Assembly: GCA_003242495.1 (NCBI GenBank)
Contig: QGUO01000053.1
Location: forward strand, 1-12,778
Direction of reading: 5' to 3'
Length of the DNA: 12,778 bases
From: Pseudomonadota bacterium
GTDB lineage: Bacteria; Pseudomonadota; Gammaproteobacteria; Steroidobacterales; Steroidobacteraceae
Below the pieces are notes generated by a model. The model worked only from the letters and a program-made list of their open reading frames with translations, ran no database searches and had not been told where the DNA came from. Numbering within the stretch: position 1 is the stretch's first letter; each line of letters opens with the position of its first letter. This document shows positions 1 to 6,981 of the stretch, piece after piece. A program made the position numbers and the translations under genes.

Positions 1-110
1 TCCTTCGCGTGATTCGGCCAGAAATATTCCGTATGACAGCGATGGACATCCTTTTCGGGTCGTGGTGCAAATACTACTGGACTGTGCGCTCGAGTCGTTG
101 TACCGTATCT
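1..110. other. Upstream region without a recognisable gene
   Basis: No convincing open reading frame, RNA gene or repeat is visible in these bases before the operator. The stretch is somewhat richer in A and T than the genes that follow, as expected for a promoter-bearing region. A TTGTAC sequence at 98-103 resembles a -35 box, but nothing like a -10 box lies 16-18 bases after it. I therefore do not call a promoter here. The preceding gene, if any, ends outside the window. Confidence 0.4.
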
Positions 111-124
111 TGGTAGCGCTACCA
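111..124. promoter_or_regulatory. LacI-family operator, perfect 14-bp palindrome
   Basis: The sequence TGGTAGCGCTACCA is its own reverse complement and has the central CG step typical of operators bound by LacI/GalR-family repressors. Similar palindromes precede sugar-induced TonB-dependent receptor genes in Xanthomonas and Caulobacter. It lies 235 bases before the chosen receptor start and about 38 bases before a TATAAA box, so a bound repressor could block transcription of the receptor gene. No LacI-family gene is in the window, so the repressor would be encoded elsewhere. The palindrome is certain; the regulator is inferred. Confidence 0.75.
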
Positions 125-126
125 CA

Positions 127-148
127 CATGCTGCGGCACAGCAGCATG
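127..148. repeat. 8-bp perfect inverted repeat next to the operator
   Basis: CATGCTGC (127-134) and GCAGCATG (141-148) are exact reverse complements separated by six bases, GGCACA. The dyad begins two bases after the LacI-type operator. It could be a binding site for a second dimeric regulator or, if transcription starts upstream, a hairpin in the leader RNA. No T-run follows, so it is not an ordinary terminator. The repeat is directly visible; its role is unknown. Confidence 0.5.
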
Positions 149-161
149 CGATGGGCGCACA

Positions 162-167
162 TATAAA
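162..167 (+). promoter_or_regulatory. Possible -10 box (TATAAA) for the receptor gene
   Basis: TATAAA differs from the sigma-70 consensus TATAAT at one position and stands out in GC-rich surroundings. No good -35 hexamer is present 16-18 bases upstream, where the bases read like CAGCAG, so an activator or another sigma factor might be needed. Alternatively the match is chance. If used, transcription would start near 174, giving a leader of roughly 185 bases before the start at 359, with the operator upstream of the promoter core. Confidence 0.3.
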
Positions 168-358
168 GATCGACTGCCGAGGGGGAACTCATGTTCGAGT
201 ACGGCCAGAAGTTCGATCGTGTGGCCCACGCCACGTCCGCGTTCGTTCGCCCCATCGCGGCGGCCGAGACCCCGAGCCCATCGATCCGCCAAGCCACTTC
301 GGTCTGCCACCTGATCGGATCTTCCCTGGGTTTCCATCGTTTTCGAGGAGAGACACGT

Positions 359-3300
359 ATGGATCGAAGCACGAAACTGGCCGGTGCCGTCTCGGCGATC
401 CTGGCTTCCATGGGGGGCATGCATATCGTGCATGCGCAGGAGCAGAGCATGTCCGCCGCCGGGGACACGCTCGAAGAGGTGGTGGTCACGGGGCTGCGCG
501 CAAGCCTGGAAGCGTCCATGGACATCAAGCGCGATGCCCTGGGCGTGGTCGACGCGATCACTGCCGAGGACATTGGCAAGTTCCCTGATACCAACCTCGC
601 CGAGTCGTTGCAGCGCATCCCCGGCATTTCCATCGACCGGCGCAACGGCGAGGGGGCGCTGGTCACGGCTCGCGGCTTCGGTCCCCATTTCAATCTGGTG
701 ACGCTGAACGGCCGGCAAATGCCCGGCGCCGACGGGTTCTCGAACGGGGACATCACCACCGGTGGCACCGGCGCCGGCACCCGCTCGTTCAACTTCGCGC
801 AACTCGCCTCCGAAGCCATCAACGCCATCGAGGTCTACAAGACCGGGCGTGCCGACATCCCCACGGGCGGCATCGGAGCCTCGGTCAACATCCGCACCGC
901 CCGGCCCTTCGACAACGACGGATTCGTGGTCAACGTCGGCGGCAAGGGTGTCTACGACGACTCCGCGCCCTTCGACAGCGACGTGACCCCGGAATTCTCG
1001 GGCATTTTCAGCTACACCAGCGACGATCGCGTCTGGGGCGTGAGCCTGAGCACCAGCTACCAGGAGCGCCACGGCGGATCGGTGCAGTCCACGGTCAATG
1101 CCTGGAACATCCAGGAGTGGACCGGCACGTCGAGCGCACTGCGCTCGGACGCCCAGGTGACCAACGCCCCGGCCGTCGGCCAGCTTTACGGACTTCCCAA
1201 CGACATCCGATATGCGTTCTCGGATTTCGAGCGCGAGCGTGTCAACGCCCAGGGTGTGATCCAGTTCGCGCCGCTGGATACCCTGACCATGACGCTCGAT
1301 TACACCATGGCCCGCAACGAGCTCAGGGAGTGGCGCGGCGAGCAGACCATCTGGCTGCAGCGCAACGGCAGCTTCACGCATCTCGAGTTCGATACGGATG
1401 CCGCGGTGGCGACGCCGACGTTCCTGCGCGACATCGTGGGCGGCAAGGATTTCGGCTTCGAACAGCAGCGCAACCTGCAAAAGAACGAGCTGGATTCCAT
1501 CGGCTTCAATGTCGAATGGCAGGCCACCGATCGTCTGCGCCTGGCGTTCGACTTCCACAACTCGGAAAGCAAGAGCCGCCCCGACGATCCGCTGGTACCC
1601 GGCGCAAGCGCCACGTTCTTCAGCTTCGCCGGCACCAACTGCCCGCTGGAAGAGTGCTCGGGCGCCTGGTCGCAGGAGTTCACGTTCAACAATGGGCTGC
1701 CCATCGCCGCGCGCAGCTTCTATCCCACACTGGCCGATGCGGTGGCGAATACCAACGGAACCAGAAACCCCGACTTTGCCGCTGACCAGCTCGGCTCGCA
1801 GATGCTGCGCATCTGGTCCACCGAGCAGGAATCGGAGGTCCGGCAGGCGCGCCTGGACGGCACCCTGGAGTTCGACAACGGCCGCTTCCAGTTCGGCATC
1901 GATACGCGTCAAACCGAAATGTCGCGCCGAACGAGCTATGGCGAAGCCGTGCTCGGCGACTGGAGCGCCAGCGATGCGGGCGGGATCCCGGGCATGGTCG
2001 AGTTGCTGCAGCCCTTCAGCCTGACCGGCCTGTTCGACGACTTCAATGCAGGGGGCGCGGCCCCCGGCGCATGGCGCGGCGATGCCGCGGCCCTGGCCAG
2101 GTGGGGGCTCGGGCACACGCACCCGGTCAATGGCCGCGTATATCAATGGAACCGCGACAACACCAGTACGGCCGACGGGGTGCTGGCGGCAGATCCGGCC
2201 TTGGACGATGACAACCGGATCGAGGAGGACGTCCATGCCGTGTACGTGCAGTTCGCCATGCGTGGCGAGTTCGGCCCCTTCCCGACCAACCTGCTGCTTG
2301 GCGTACGTTACGAGGAGACCGACGTCACTTCGACCTCACTGATCGCCGTGCCGACCGGGCTGGTATGGACGGCGAACAACGACTTCAGCGTGGCGACCTC
2401 CGAGCAGATTCAAAGCGTCACGGAGGAAACGGATTACAGTCACGTACTGCCGAGCCTGGACTTCGACGTGGGCCTGACGGATACCCTCAAGGGCCGTCTG
2501 TCGTACAGCAAGACGATCGCACGTGCGAATTATGGCGACCTGTACGCGGGTGCGAGGGTGAACACCGCCACCGGCTCGGTGCTGATCGATCCTACGACCC
2601 AGGCCACCGCCGATGCACAGAACCCGCGCCTGGTGCCACTCGAATCGGACAACCTGGATCTGAGCCTCGAGTGGTATTTCTCGGACAGCGGCTATCTGTC
2701 GGCCGGCTTCTGGGAGAAGCGGGTCAAGAATTTCATCGGCACCACGGTGATTCAGGAGAACCTCTTCGGCATCCGCGACCAGACGTCGGGTCCCGATGCG
2801 CAGGCGGCTCTCGACTTCCTACTGAGCGCGGACTGCTTTGCGCAGGTCAGTGCCGCCGGCAACGACGTGGATGCGGCATGCTCGGCCAACGATACATCCC
2901 TGTTCACCGCGCTGGCGATGCTGCGCAACCCGGAGACCGGCGGGCTGGCCGCCTACGACGGCAGCTCTGCACAGATCCTCGCCATGGAGAATCAGTACGA
3001 CATCGTTGCGAACCCCGACGACCCCCTCTACATGTTCGCGGTGCGGCGACCGGTCAACCAGGAGGCTGCGAGGATTCACGGGTGGGAGCTCGGCGGCCAG
3101 TATTTCTTCGGGGATACCGGCTTCGGCCTTCTCGCGAACTACACCATCGTGCGCGGCGACGTGGGTTTCGACGACAACGCGCCTCCGGGCACGACGCAGT
3201 TCGCGCTGTTGGGCTTGAGCGATACCGCCAACCTGGTGCTCATGTATGAGAACTACGGCTTCACCGCCCGTCTCGCCTACAACTGGCGTGACAAGTTCCT

Positions 3301-3529
3301 GGCGGCGACCAACCAGAATGGCTCGAACACCAACCCGTACTATGTGGAGGAGTACTGGCAGATCGACCTGAGTCTCGGCTACGAGTTCAACGAGCACCTG
3401 ACGTTTGCCTTCGAAGCCATCAACCTGACCGGCGAGGATGTGCGCTGGCACGGCAGATCGAAAAAACAGCTGGTGAAGCTCGAGGAACAGAGTCCCCGGT
3501 ACGCCCTCGGCCTGCGTTACAGGTTCTGA
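359..3529 (+). CDS. TonB-dependent outer-membrane receptor (TonB-Xanth-Caul type)
   Basis: This outer-membrane beta-barrel receptor of 1056 residues probably imports an oligosaccharide using TonB/ExbBD energy. Residues 1-26 form a signal peptide (basic start, hydrophobic stretch, likely cleavage after VHA). A TonB-box-like EEVVVTG lies at 39-45. The plug follows to about residue 182, with GKFPDTNLAESLQRIPG (73-89), TARGFG and GGIGASVNIRTARPF. The rest is barrel, ending in the aromatic YRF expected for BAM-assembled proteins. Plug wording and length fit the TIGR01782 family. Two cysteine pairs (428/433 and 826/841) could form loop disulfides. I chose ATG 359 because GAGGAG lies eight bases upstream and the signal peptide begins there. 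The frame stays open to an ATG at 191, which would bury the signal peptide. A LacI-type operator lies upstream. Substrate is not readable from sequence; the neighbouring GH3 and sugar-acid transporters suggest a plant-type glycan. Confidence 0.93.
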   Translation: MDRSTKLAGAVSAILASMGGMHIVHAQEQSMSAAGDTLEEVVVTGLRASLEASMDIKRDALGVVDAITAEDIGKFPDTNLAESLQRIPGISIDRRNGEGALVTARGFGPHFNLVTLNGRQMPGADGFSNGDITTGGTGAGTRSFNFAQLASEAINAIEVYKTGRADIPTGGIGASVNIRTARPFDNDGFVVNVGGKGVYDDSAPFDSDVTPEFSGIFSYTSDDRVWGVSLSTSYQERHGGSVQSTVNAWNIQEWTGTSSALRSDAQVTNAPAVGQLYGLPNDIRYAFSDFERERVNAQGVIQFAPLDTLTMTLDYTMARNELREWRGEQTIWLQRNGSFTHLEFDTDAAVATPTFLRDIVGGKDFGFEQQRNLQKNELDSIGFNVEWQATDRLRLAFDFHNSESKSRPDDPLVPGASATFFSFAGTNCPLEECSGAWSQEFTFNNGLPIAARSFYPTLADAVANTNGTRNPDFAADQLGSQMLRIWSTEQESEVRQARLDGTLEFDNGRFQFGIDTRQTEMSRRTSYGEAVLGDWSASDAGGIPGMVELLQPFSLTGLFDDFNAGGAAPGAWRGDAAALARWGLGHTHPVNGRVYQWNRDNTSTADGVLAADPALDDDNRIEEDVHAVYVQFAMRGEFGPFPTNLLLGVRYEETDVTSTSLIAVPTGLVWTANNDFSVATSEQIQSVTEETDYSHVLPSLDFDVGLTDTLKGRLSYSKTIARANYGDLYAGARVNTATGSVLIDPTTQATADAQNPRLVPLESDNLDLSLEWYFSDSGYLSAGFWEKRVKNFIGTTVIQENLFGIRDQTSGPDAQAALDFLLSADCFAQVSAAGNDVDAACSANDTSLFTALAMLRNPETGGLAAYDGSSAQILAMENQYDIVANPDDPLYMFAVRRPVNQEAARIHGWELGGQYFFGDTGFGLLANYTIVRGDVGFDDNAPPGTTQFALLGLSDTANLVLMYENYGFTARLAYNWRDKFLAATNQNGSNTNPYYVEEYWQIDLSLGYEFNEHLTFAFEAINLTGEDVRWHGRSKKQLVKLEEQSPRYALGLRYRF

Positions 3530-3580
3530 CGGTCGGGGGAAGGTGTGGCGGGTCGGTGCGTCCGGCCCATGGGCGAAAAG

Positions 3581-3613
3581 AAGGAGGCCGCTGTTTACCG
3601 GCGGCCTCTTTCC
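3581..3613 (+). terminator. Probable intrinsic terminator after the receptor gene
   Basis: GAGGCCGC (3584-3591) pairs perfectly with GCGGCCTC (3601-3608) around a nine-base loop. The stem extends by a G-T and two A-T pairs at its base. It is followed only by a short T-rich run (TTTCC), so termination may be partial. It sits 52 bases after the receptor stop and before the SapC gene, and could set receptor expression above that of the cassette. Confidence 0.65.
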
Positions 3614-3681
3614 ATTAAGCTTGTGGCCGGCGAGCGTCGGGGATGTCCCGCCAGCGCTGCCAGTACCGTGGGGCGTTGCCG

Positions 3682-4446
3682 ATGACTAGACCTGTGCTGC
3701 TCAACAACGTCGATCACCGGGATCTGCGGGTGATCACCCGCTACGGCGCCGAGTTCGGCGACGCCATCGGCCTCGTACCCACCTTTCCGACGGAATACGC
3801 CGATGTTCAGCGGGAGTATCCGATCTTCTTCAAGAAGGACCCGGCGACCGGCGAGTACTACTCCATCGCGCTGCTCGGCTTTGCCAAGAACGAGAACCTG
3901 TTCCTGGAGCAGGGCCGCTGGAACGCCGCCTATGTGCCCGGCATGATCGCGCGCGGACCGTTCCTGATCGGGTTCCAGACGCAACAGGTCGACGGCGAGA
4001 CGCGCAATGAACCGGTGATTCATGTGGATCTCGATCATCCCCGGGTCAGCAGAACCGAAGGCGAGCCGGTGTTCCTGCCGCACGGCGGCAACAGCCCCTA
4101 CCTCGAGCACATTGCCATGGTGCTGCGCGGTATTCGCGAGGGCGTAGAGGTCGGCAAGGCCATGTTCGCCGCGTTCACCGCGCTCGACCTCATCGAGCCC
4201 GTCACGCTCGATGTCAAGCTCTCGGACGACGAGGGCTATAACGTTCTGGGGTTGTACACCATCGACCAGCGCAAGCTGGCGGCGCTCGACGGCGGGTCGC
4301 TCGAGAGGCTCAATCGCGCGGGATTCCTGCAGGGCGCGTTTCTGGTCATCGCATCCCAGGGCAACGTAAGAAAGCTCATGGCCATGAAGCGGCGCGCGGG
4401 CCGCACGGATTCGTCGGGGGCTGCGATGAGCGGTGCGACGTTATGA
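3682..4446 (+). CDS. SapC family protein
   Basis: This 254-residue protein resembles the SapC family (PF07277), whose biochemical role is not established. Typical features are the opening LLNNVDHRDLRV, the segment YPIFFKKDPATGEYYSIALLGF (split here as YPIFFKKD and SIALLGF), NLFLEQGRW, AAYVPGMIARGPFLIGF and a C-terminal segment AGFLQGAFLVIASQGNV. No signal peptide or membrane segment is evident, so it is probably cytoplasmic. An upstream in-frame ATG at 3643 would add 13 residues, but the family-like sequence begins at 3682, where a weak GTGGGG lies eight bases before the start. Its stop overlaps the next gene's start (ATGA, 4443-4446), implying translational coupling. SapC genes commonly accompany receptor, JmjC and halogenase genes in proteobacterial sugar loci. 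Whether it is a scaffold, regulator or substrate is unknown. Confidence 0.85.
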   Translation: MTRPVLLNNVDHRDLRVITRYGAEFGDAIGLVPTFPTEYADVQREYPIFFKKDPATGEYYSIALLGFAKNENLFLEQGRWNAAYVPGMIARGPFLIGFQTQQVDGETRNEPVIHVDLDHPRVSRTEGEPVFLPHGGNSPYLEHIAMVLRGIREGVEVGKAMFAAFTALDLIEPVTLDVKLSDDEGYNVLGLYTIDQRKLAALDGGSLERLNRAGFLQGAFLVIASQGNVRKLMAMKRRAGRTDSSGAAMSGATL

Positions 4447-5465
4447 GCCGGGTCGCCGGCACGATCCGGGTACGGGAAGGCTGTCGCCCGGACGATCTGC
4501 CGCTTCGGGAGCTGATCGAAGGCGGCGAGCCCGTGGTGCTGAAAGGATTGGTCGCCGACTGGGGGCTGGTCCGCGCCGCGCGCGAGGACACGGCTCAGGT
4601 TATGGATTACCTGCGGACCTTTTGTACGGATCGCCCCGTGCAGTTCTCCTACGGCGAGCCCGGTATCGCGGGTCGCCCCTTCTACAACGACGCGTTCACG
4701 GAGCTCAACTGCGTCGTGCGCCAGGCGCCTCTTGGCGAGGTGCTGGATCAGATCGCGCAATACCTCGAGGCGGAGCAGCCGCCTACATACTACGTCGCTT
4801 CGCTGCTGGTCGACACTCACCTGCCGGGATTCAGGGCAGCCAACGATCTCGATTTCACTGCGCACGGCCTGAGCGTGCATCCAAGCATCTGGATCGGCAA
4901 CCGGACCATTGCATCGTGTCACTACGATGCCCCGCACAATCTCGCCTGCTGCGCGGTGGGCAGGCGTCGCTTCACCGTGTTTCCCCCGGAGCAGATCTTC
5001 AACCTCTACCCCGGCCCGCTCGAGCCCACGCCAGGGGGCCAGGCCGTGAGCGTGGTCGATTTCGCGCAACCGGACTTCGCCAAGCATCCACGTTTCCGCG
5101 AAGCGCTCGCCGCCGGCCGAATGGCCGAGCTCGAGCCCGGCGATGCGCTGTACATCCCCAGCATGTGGTGGCACCACGTCGAGGGCTTGAGCGGCTTCAA
5201 CACGCTGGTGAACTACTGGTGGAGCGAGACGCCGGCCTTCATTCCCACGCCGATGCTGACGCTCTACCACGCGATCTGGTCATTGCGGGATCGGCCCGAG
5301 CGTGAAAAACAGGCCTGGCGCCAGGTCTTCGAATACTACGTCTTCGGCCCCGCGCAGCGTGCCGGTGAGCATCTGCCGGAGCCGGCGCGCGGCGTGCTCG
5401 GCCCGATCGACGAAACGCGGGCCCGACAGCTGCGGGCAATGCTGCTCAATCGGCTCAATCGCTGA
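4443..5465 (+). CDS. JmjC/cupin-8 Fe(II)/2-oxoglutarate oxygenase, FIH-like
   Basis: This 340-residue protein is a probable non-haem iron oxygenase of the cupin-like/JmjC family. The expected iron ligands are H160 and D162 in SCHYDAPHN and H244 in PSMWWHHVE. The stretch GRRRFTVFPPEQ then NLYPGP, followed by VDFAQPDF, matches by eye the layout of human FIH, an asparaginyl hydroxylase. In that alignment the FIH 2-oxoglutarate-binding lysine corresponds to R175, a conservative change. VNYWW (256-260) closes the core, and a mainly helical tail follows, as in FIH. No signal peptide is visible, so it is presumably cytoplasmic. It overlaps sapC by four bases and is followed after 15 bases by the halogenase, so it belongs to one operon. 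The substrate could be a protein side chain or a small molecule; neither is shown. The fold call is strong, the hydroxylation chemistry inferred. Confidence 0.88.
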   Translation: MSRVAGTIRVREGCRPDDLPLRELIEGGEPVVLKGLVADWGLVRAAREDTAQVMDYLRTFCTDRPVQFSYGEPGIAGRPFYNDAFTELNCVVRQAPLGEVLDQIAQYLEAEQPPTYYVASLLVDTHLPGFRAANDLDFTAHGLSVHPSIWIGNRTIASCHYDAPHNLACCAVGRRRFTVFPPEQIFNLYPGPLEPTPGGQAVSVVDFAQPDFAKHPRFREALAAGRMAELEPGDALYIPSMWWHHVEGLSGFNTLVNYWWSETPAFIPTPMLTLYHAIWSLRDRPEREKQAWRQVFEYYVFGPAQRAGEHLPEPARGVLGPIDETRARQLRAMLLNRLNR

Positions 5466-5480
5466 GGGGGAGCGAGTGCA

Positions 5481-6968
5481 ATGCAGAAGCTCGTGATCGC
5501 AGGCGGCGGCACGGCCGGCTGGCTGGCGGCCGCTGCGCTGGCGCAGCAGTTTCGCGGCATTCTCGACGTCACGCTGATCGAGTCCGATGAAATCGGCACG
5601 GTGGGAGTGGGCGAATCGACGATTCCGACCATCCGCGGCTTCCATCGGCTGCTGGGTATCGACGAGCAGGCATTCATGCGCGCGACGTCCGCGACCTTCA
5701 AGCTCGGCATCCACTTCGAGAACTGGAAGCTTCCGCAACATCGTTACGCCCATGCCTTCGGGCGCGTCGGACTATCGACCTGGATTTGCGGATTTCACCA
5801 CTTCTGGCTGCACAGCCTGACGCGGGGCATGTGCTCGGAGCTCGAAGACTACTGTGTGGAGCGACTGGCGTCGAAGCAGCACAAGTTCGCCACATCGCCG
5901 GACTCGGAGATCAACTATGCCTACCACCTCGATGCAGGCGTCTACGCGAAATTCCTGCGTAAGATGTCCGAACACGACGGTGCGCGGCGTATCGAGGGAA
6001 AGATCACCGAGGTCAGGCAGCATCCGGACACGGGCTTCATCGAATCGCTGGTGCTCGATTCCGGTCAGGTGGTCGAAGGCGACTTCTTCATCGACTGCAC
6101 GGGGTTTCGCGGTCTGCTGATCGAGCAGACGTTACAGTCGGGGTTCGAAGACTGGTCGCACTGGCTGCCCTGCGATCGTGCCGTGGCGGTACAGACCGAA
6201 TCCGTCGGCCCTGCCGTGCCCTACACACTGTCCGCCGCACACGAGGCCGGCTGGCGGTGGCGAATCCCGCTGCAGCATCGCGTCGGTAATGGGCTGGTGT
6301 ATTGCAGCCGCTACATGTCCGATGAGGAGGCCACCGGAAAGCTGCTGCGAGAAGTGCAGGGTCGAACGCTGACCCAGCCACGGGTCATCCGCTTCCGCGC
6401 CGGGCGGCGGCGCTGCACCTGGAACAAGAACGTGGTTGCGCTGGGTCTGGCGAGCGGTTTTCTCGAACCTCTGGAATCGACCAGCATCCATCTCATCATG
6501 AGCGGGATCACGCGATTGATGCAGCTCTTCCCGTTCGGCGGCGTGCAGCCGTGCCTGGTCGAGCATTACAACCGCGCAACGAGGACGGAGCTCGAGTCGA
6601 TCCGGGACTTCATCGTGCTGCATTACCACGCGACCGAGCGCGAGGACACGCCCTTCTGGCGTCACGTGCGCAGCATGGCCATCCCCGAGTCGCTCGCCCA
6701 TCGTCTAGAAATGTTCCGCTCCTGTGCGCACGTCTGGCAGCACGAGGGCGAGTTGTTCCGCACCGACTCCTGGCTTCAGGTGATGCTTGGTCAGGGGGTC
6801 CAGCCCAGGCGCTATCATCATTACGCAAGAGCGATGTCCGACCACGATCTCGAGCGGCTCCTGACCGGGCTGAGACGATCCGTGGCTGAGACGGTGCGCG
6901 AGCTGCCATCGCATCAGGAGTTCCTGGATCGCTACTGCCGGGCAACCGAAATTCTCGATGCCTCATGA
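5481..6968 (+). CDS. Flavin-dependent halogenase, tryptophan-halogenase family
   Basis: This 495-residue enzyme would use FADH2, O2 and halide to make a hypohalous-acid or haloamine species that halogenates an aromatic substrate. The FAD-binding GGGTAGWLAA is at 8-17. The halogenase signature GWRWRIP is intact at 257-263. K74 in FKLGI corresponds to the catalytic lysine, and E329 in FLEPLEST to the catalytic glutamate of PrnA-type enzymes. ATG 5481 is preceded by GGAG eight bases upstream, overlapping the end of the JmjC gene region. Receptor-linked relatives include BrvH from Brevundimonas and Xanthomonas campestris enzymes, which act on indole-like compounds in vitro, with native substrates unknown. 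No flavin reductase is in the window, so FADH2 must come from elsewhere. Free tryptophan is not assured as substrate. All catalytic motifs are intact and there is no frameshift. Confidence 0.92.
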   Translation: MQKLVIAGGGTAGWLAAAALAQQFRGILDVTLIESDEIGTVGVGESTIPTIRGFHRLLGIDEQAFMRATSATFKLGIHFENWKLPQHRYAHAFGRVGLSTWICGFHHFWLHSLTRGMCSELEDYCVERLASKQHKFATSPDSEINYAYHLDAGVYAKFLRKMSEHDGARRIEGKITEVRQHPDTGFIESLVLDSGQVVEGDFFIDCTGFRGLLIEQTLQSGFEDWSHWLPCDRAVAVQTESVGPAVPYTLSAAHEAGWRWRIPLQHRVGNGLVYCSRYMSDEEATGKLLREVQGRTLTQPRVIRFRAGRRRCTWNKNVVALGLASGFLEPLESTSIHLIMSGITRLMQLFPFGGVQPCLVEHYNRATRTELESIRDFIVLHYHATEREDTPFWRHVRSMAIPESLAHRLEMFRSCAHVWQHEGELFRTDSWLQVMLGQGVQPRRYHHYARAMSDHDLERLLTGLRRSVAETVRELPSHQEFLDRYCRATEILDAS

Positions 6969-6981
6969 GCGGCGAAGCGGC

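Noticed and set aside
98..103. TTGTAC as a -35 box
   Set aside because: The bases at the expected -10 position read ACCACA, which is not a credible -10 element.
119..2236. 705-residue open frame on the minus strand across the receptor gene
   Set aside because: It runs antisense to a clearly recognisable receptor, has no family-like motifs and a composition typical of a GC-rich shadow frame.
3643..3681. ATG at 3643 as the SapC start
   Set aside because: The added 13 residues are not family-like and there is no properly spaced ribosome-binding site; the conserved sequence begins at 3682.
4236..5270. 344-residue minus-strand frame across the SapC and JmjC genes
   Set aside because: The plus-strand JmjC protein has intact catalytic motifs through the same bases, so the antisense frame is a shadow.
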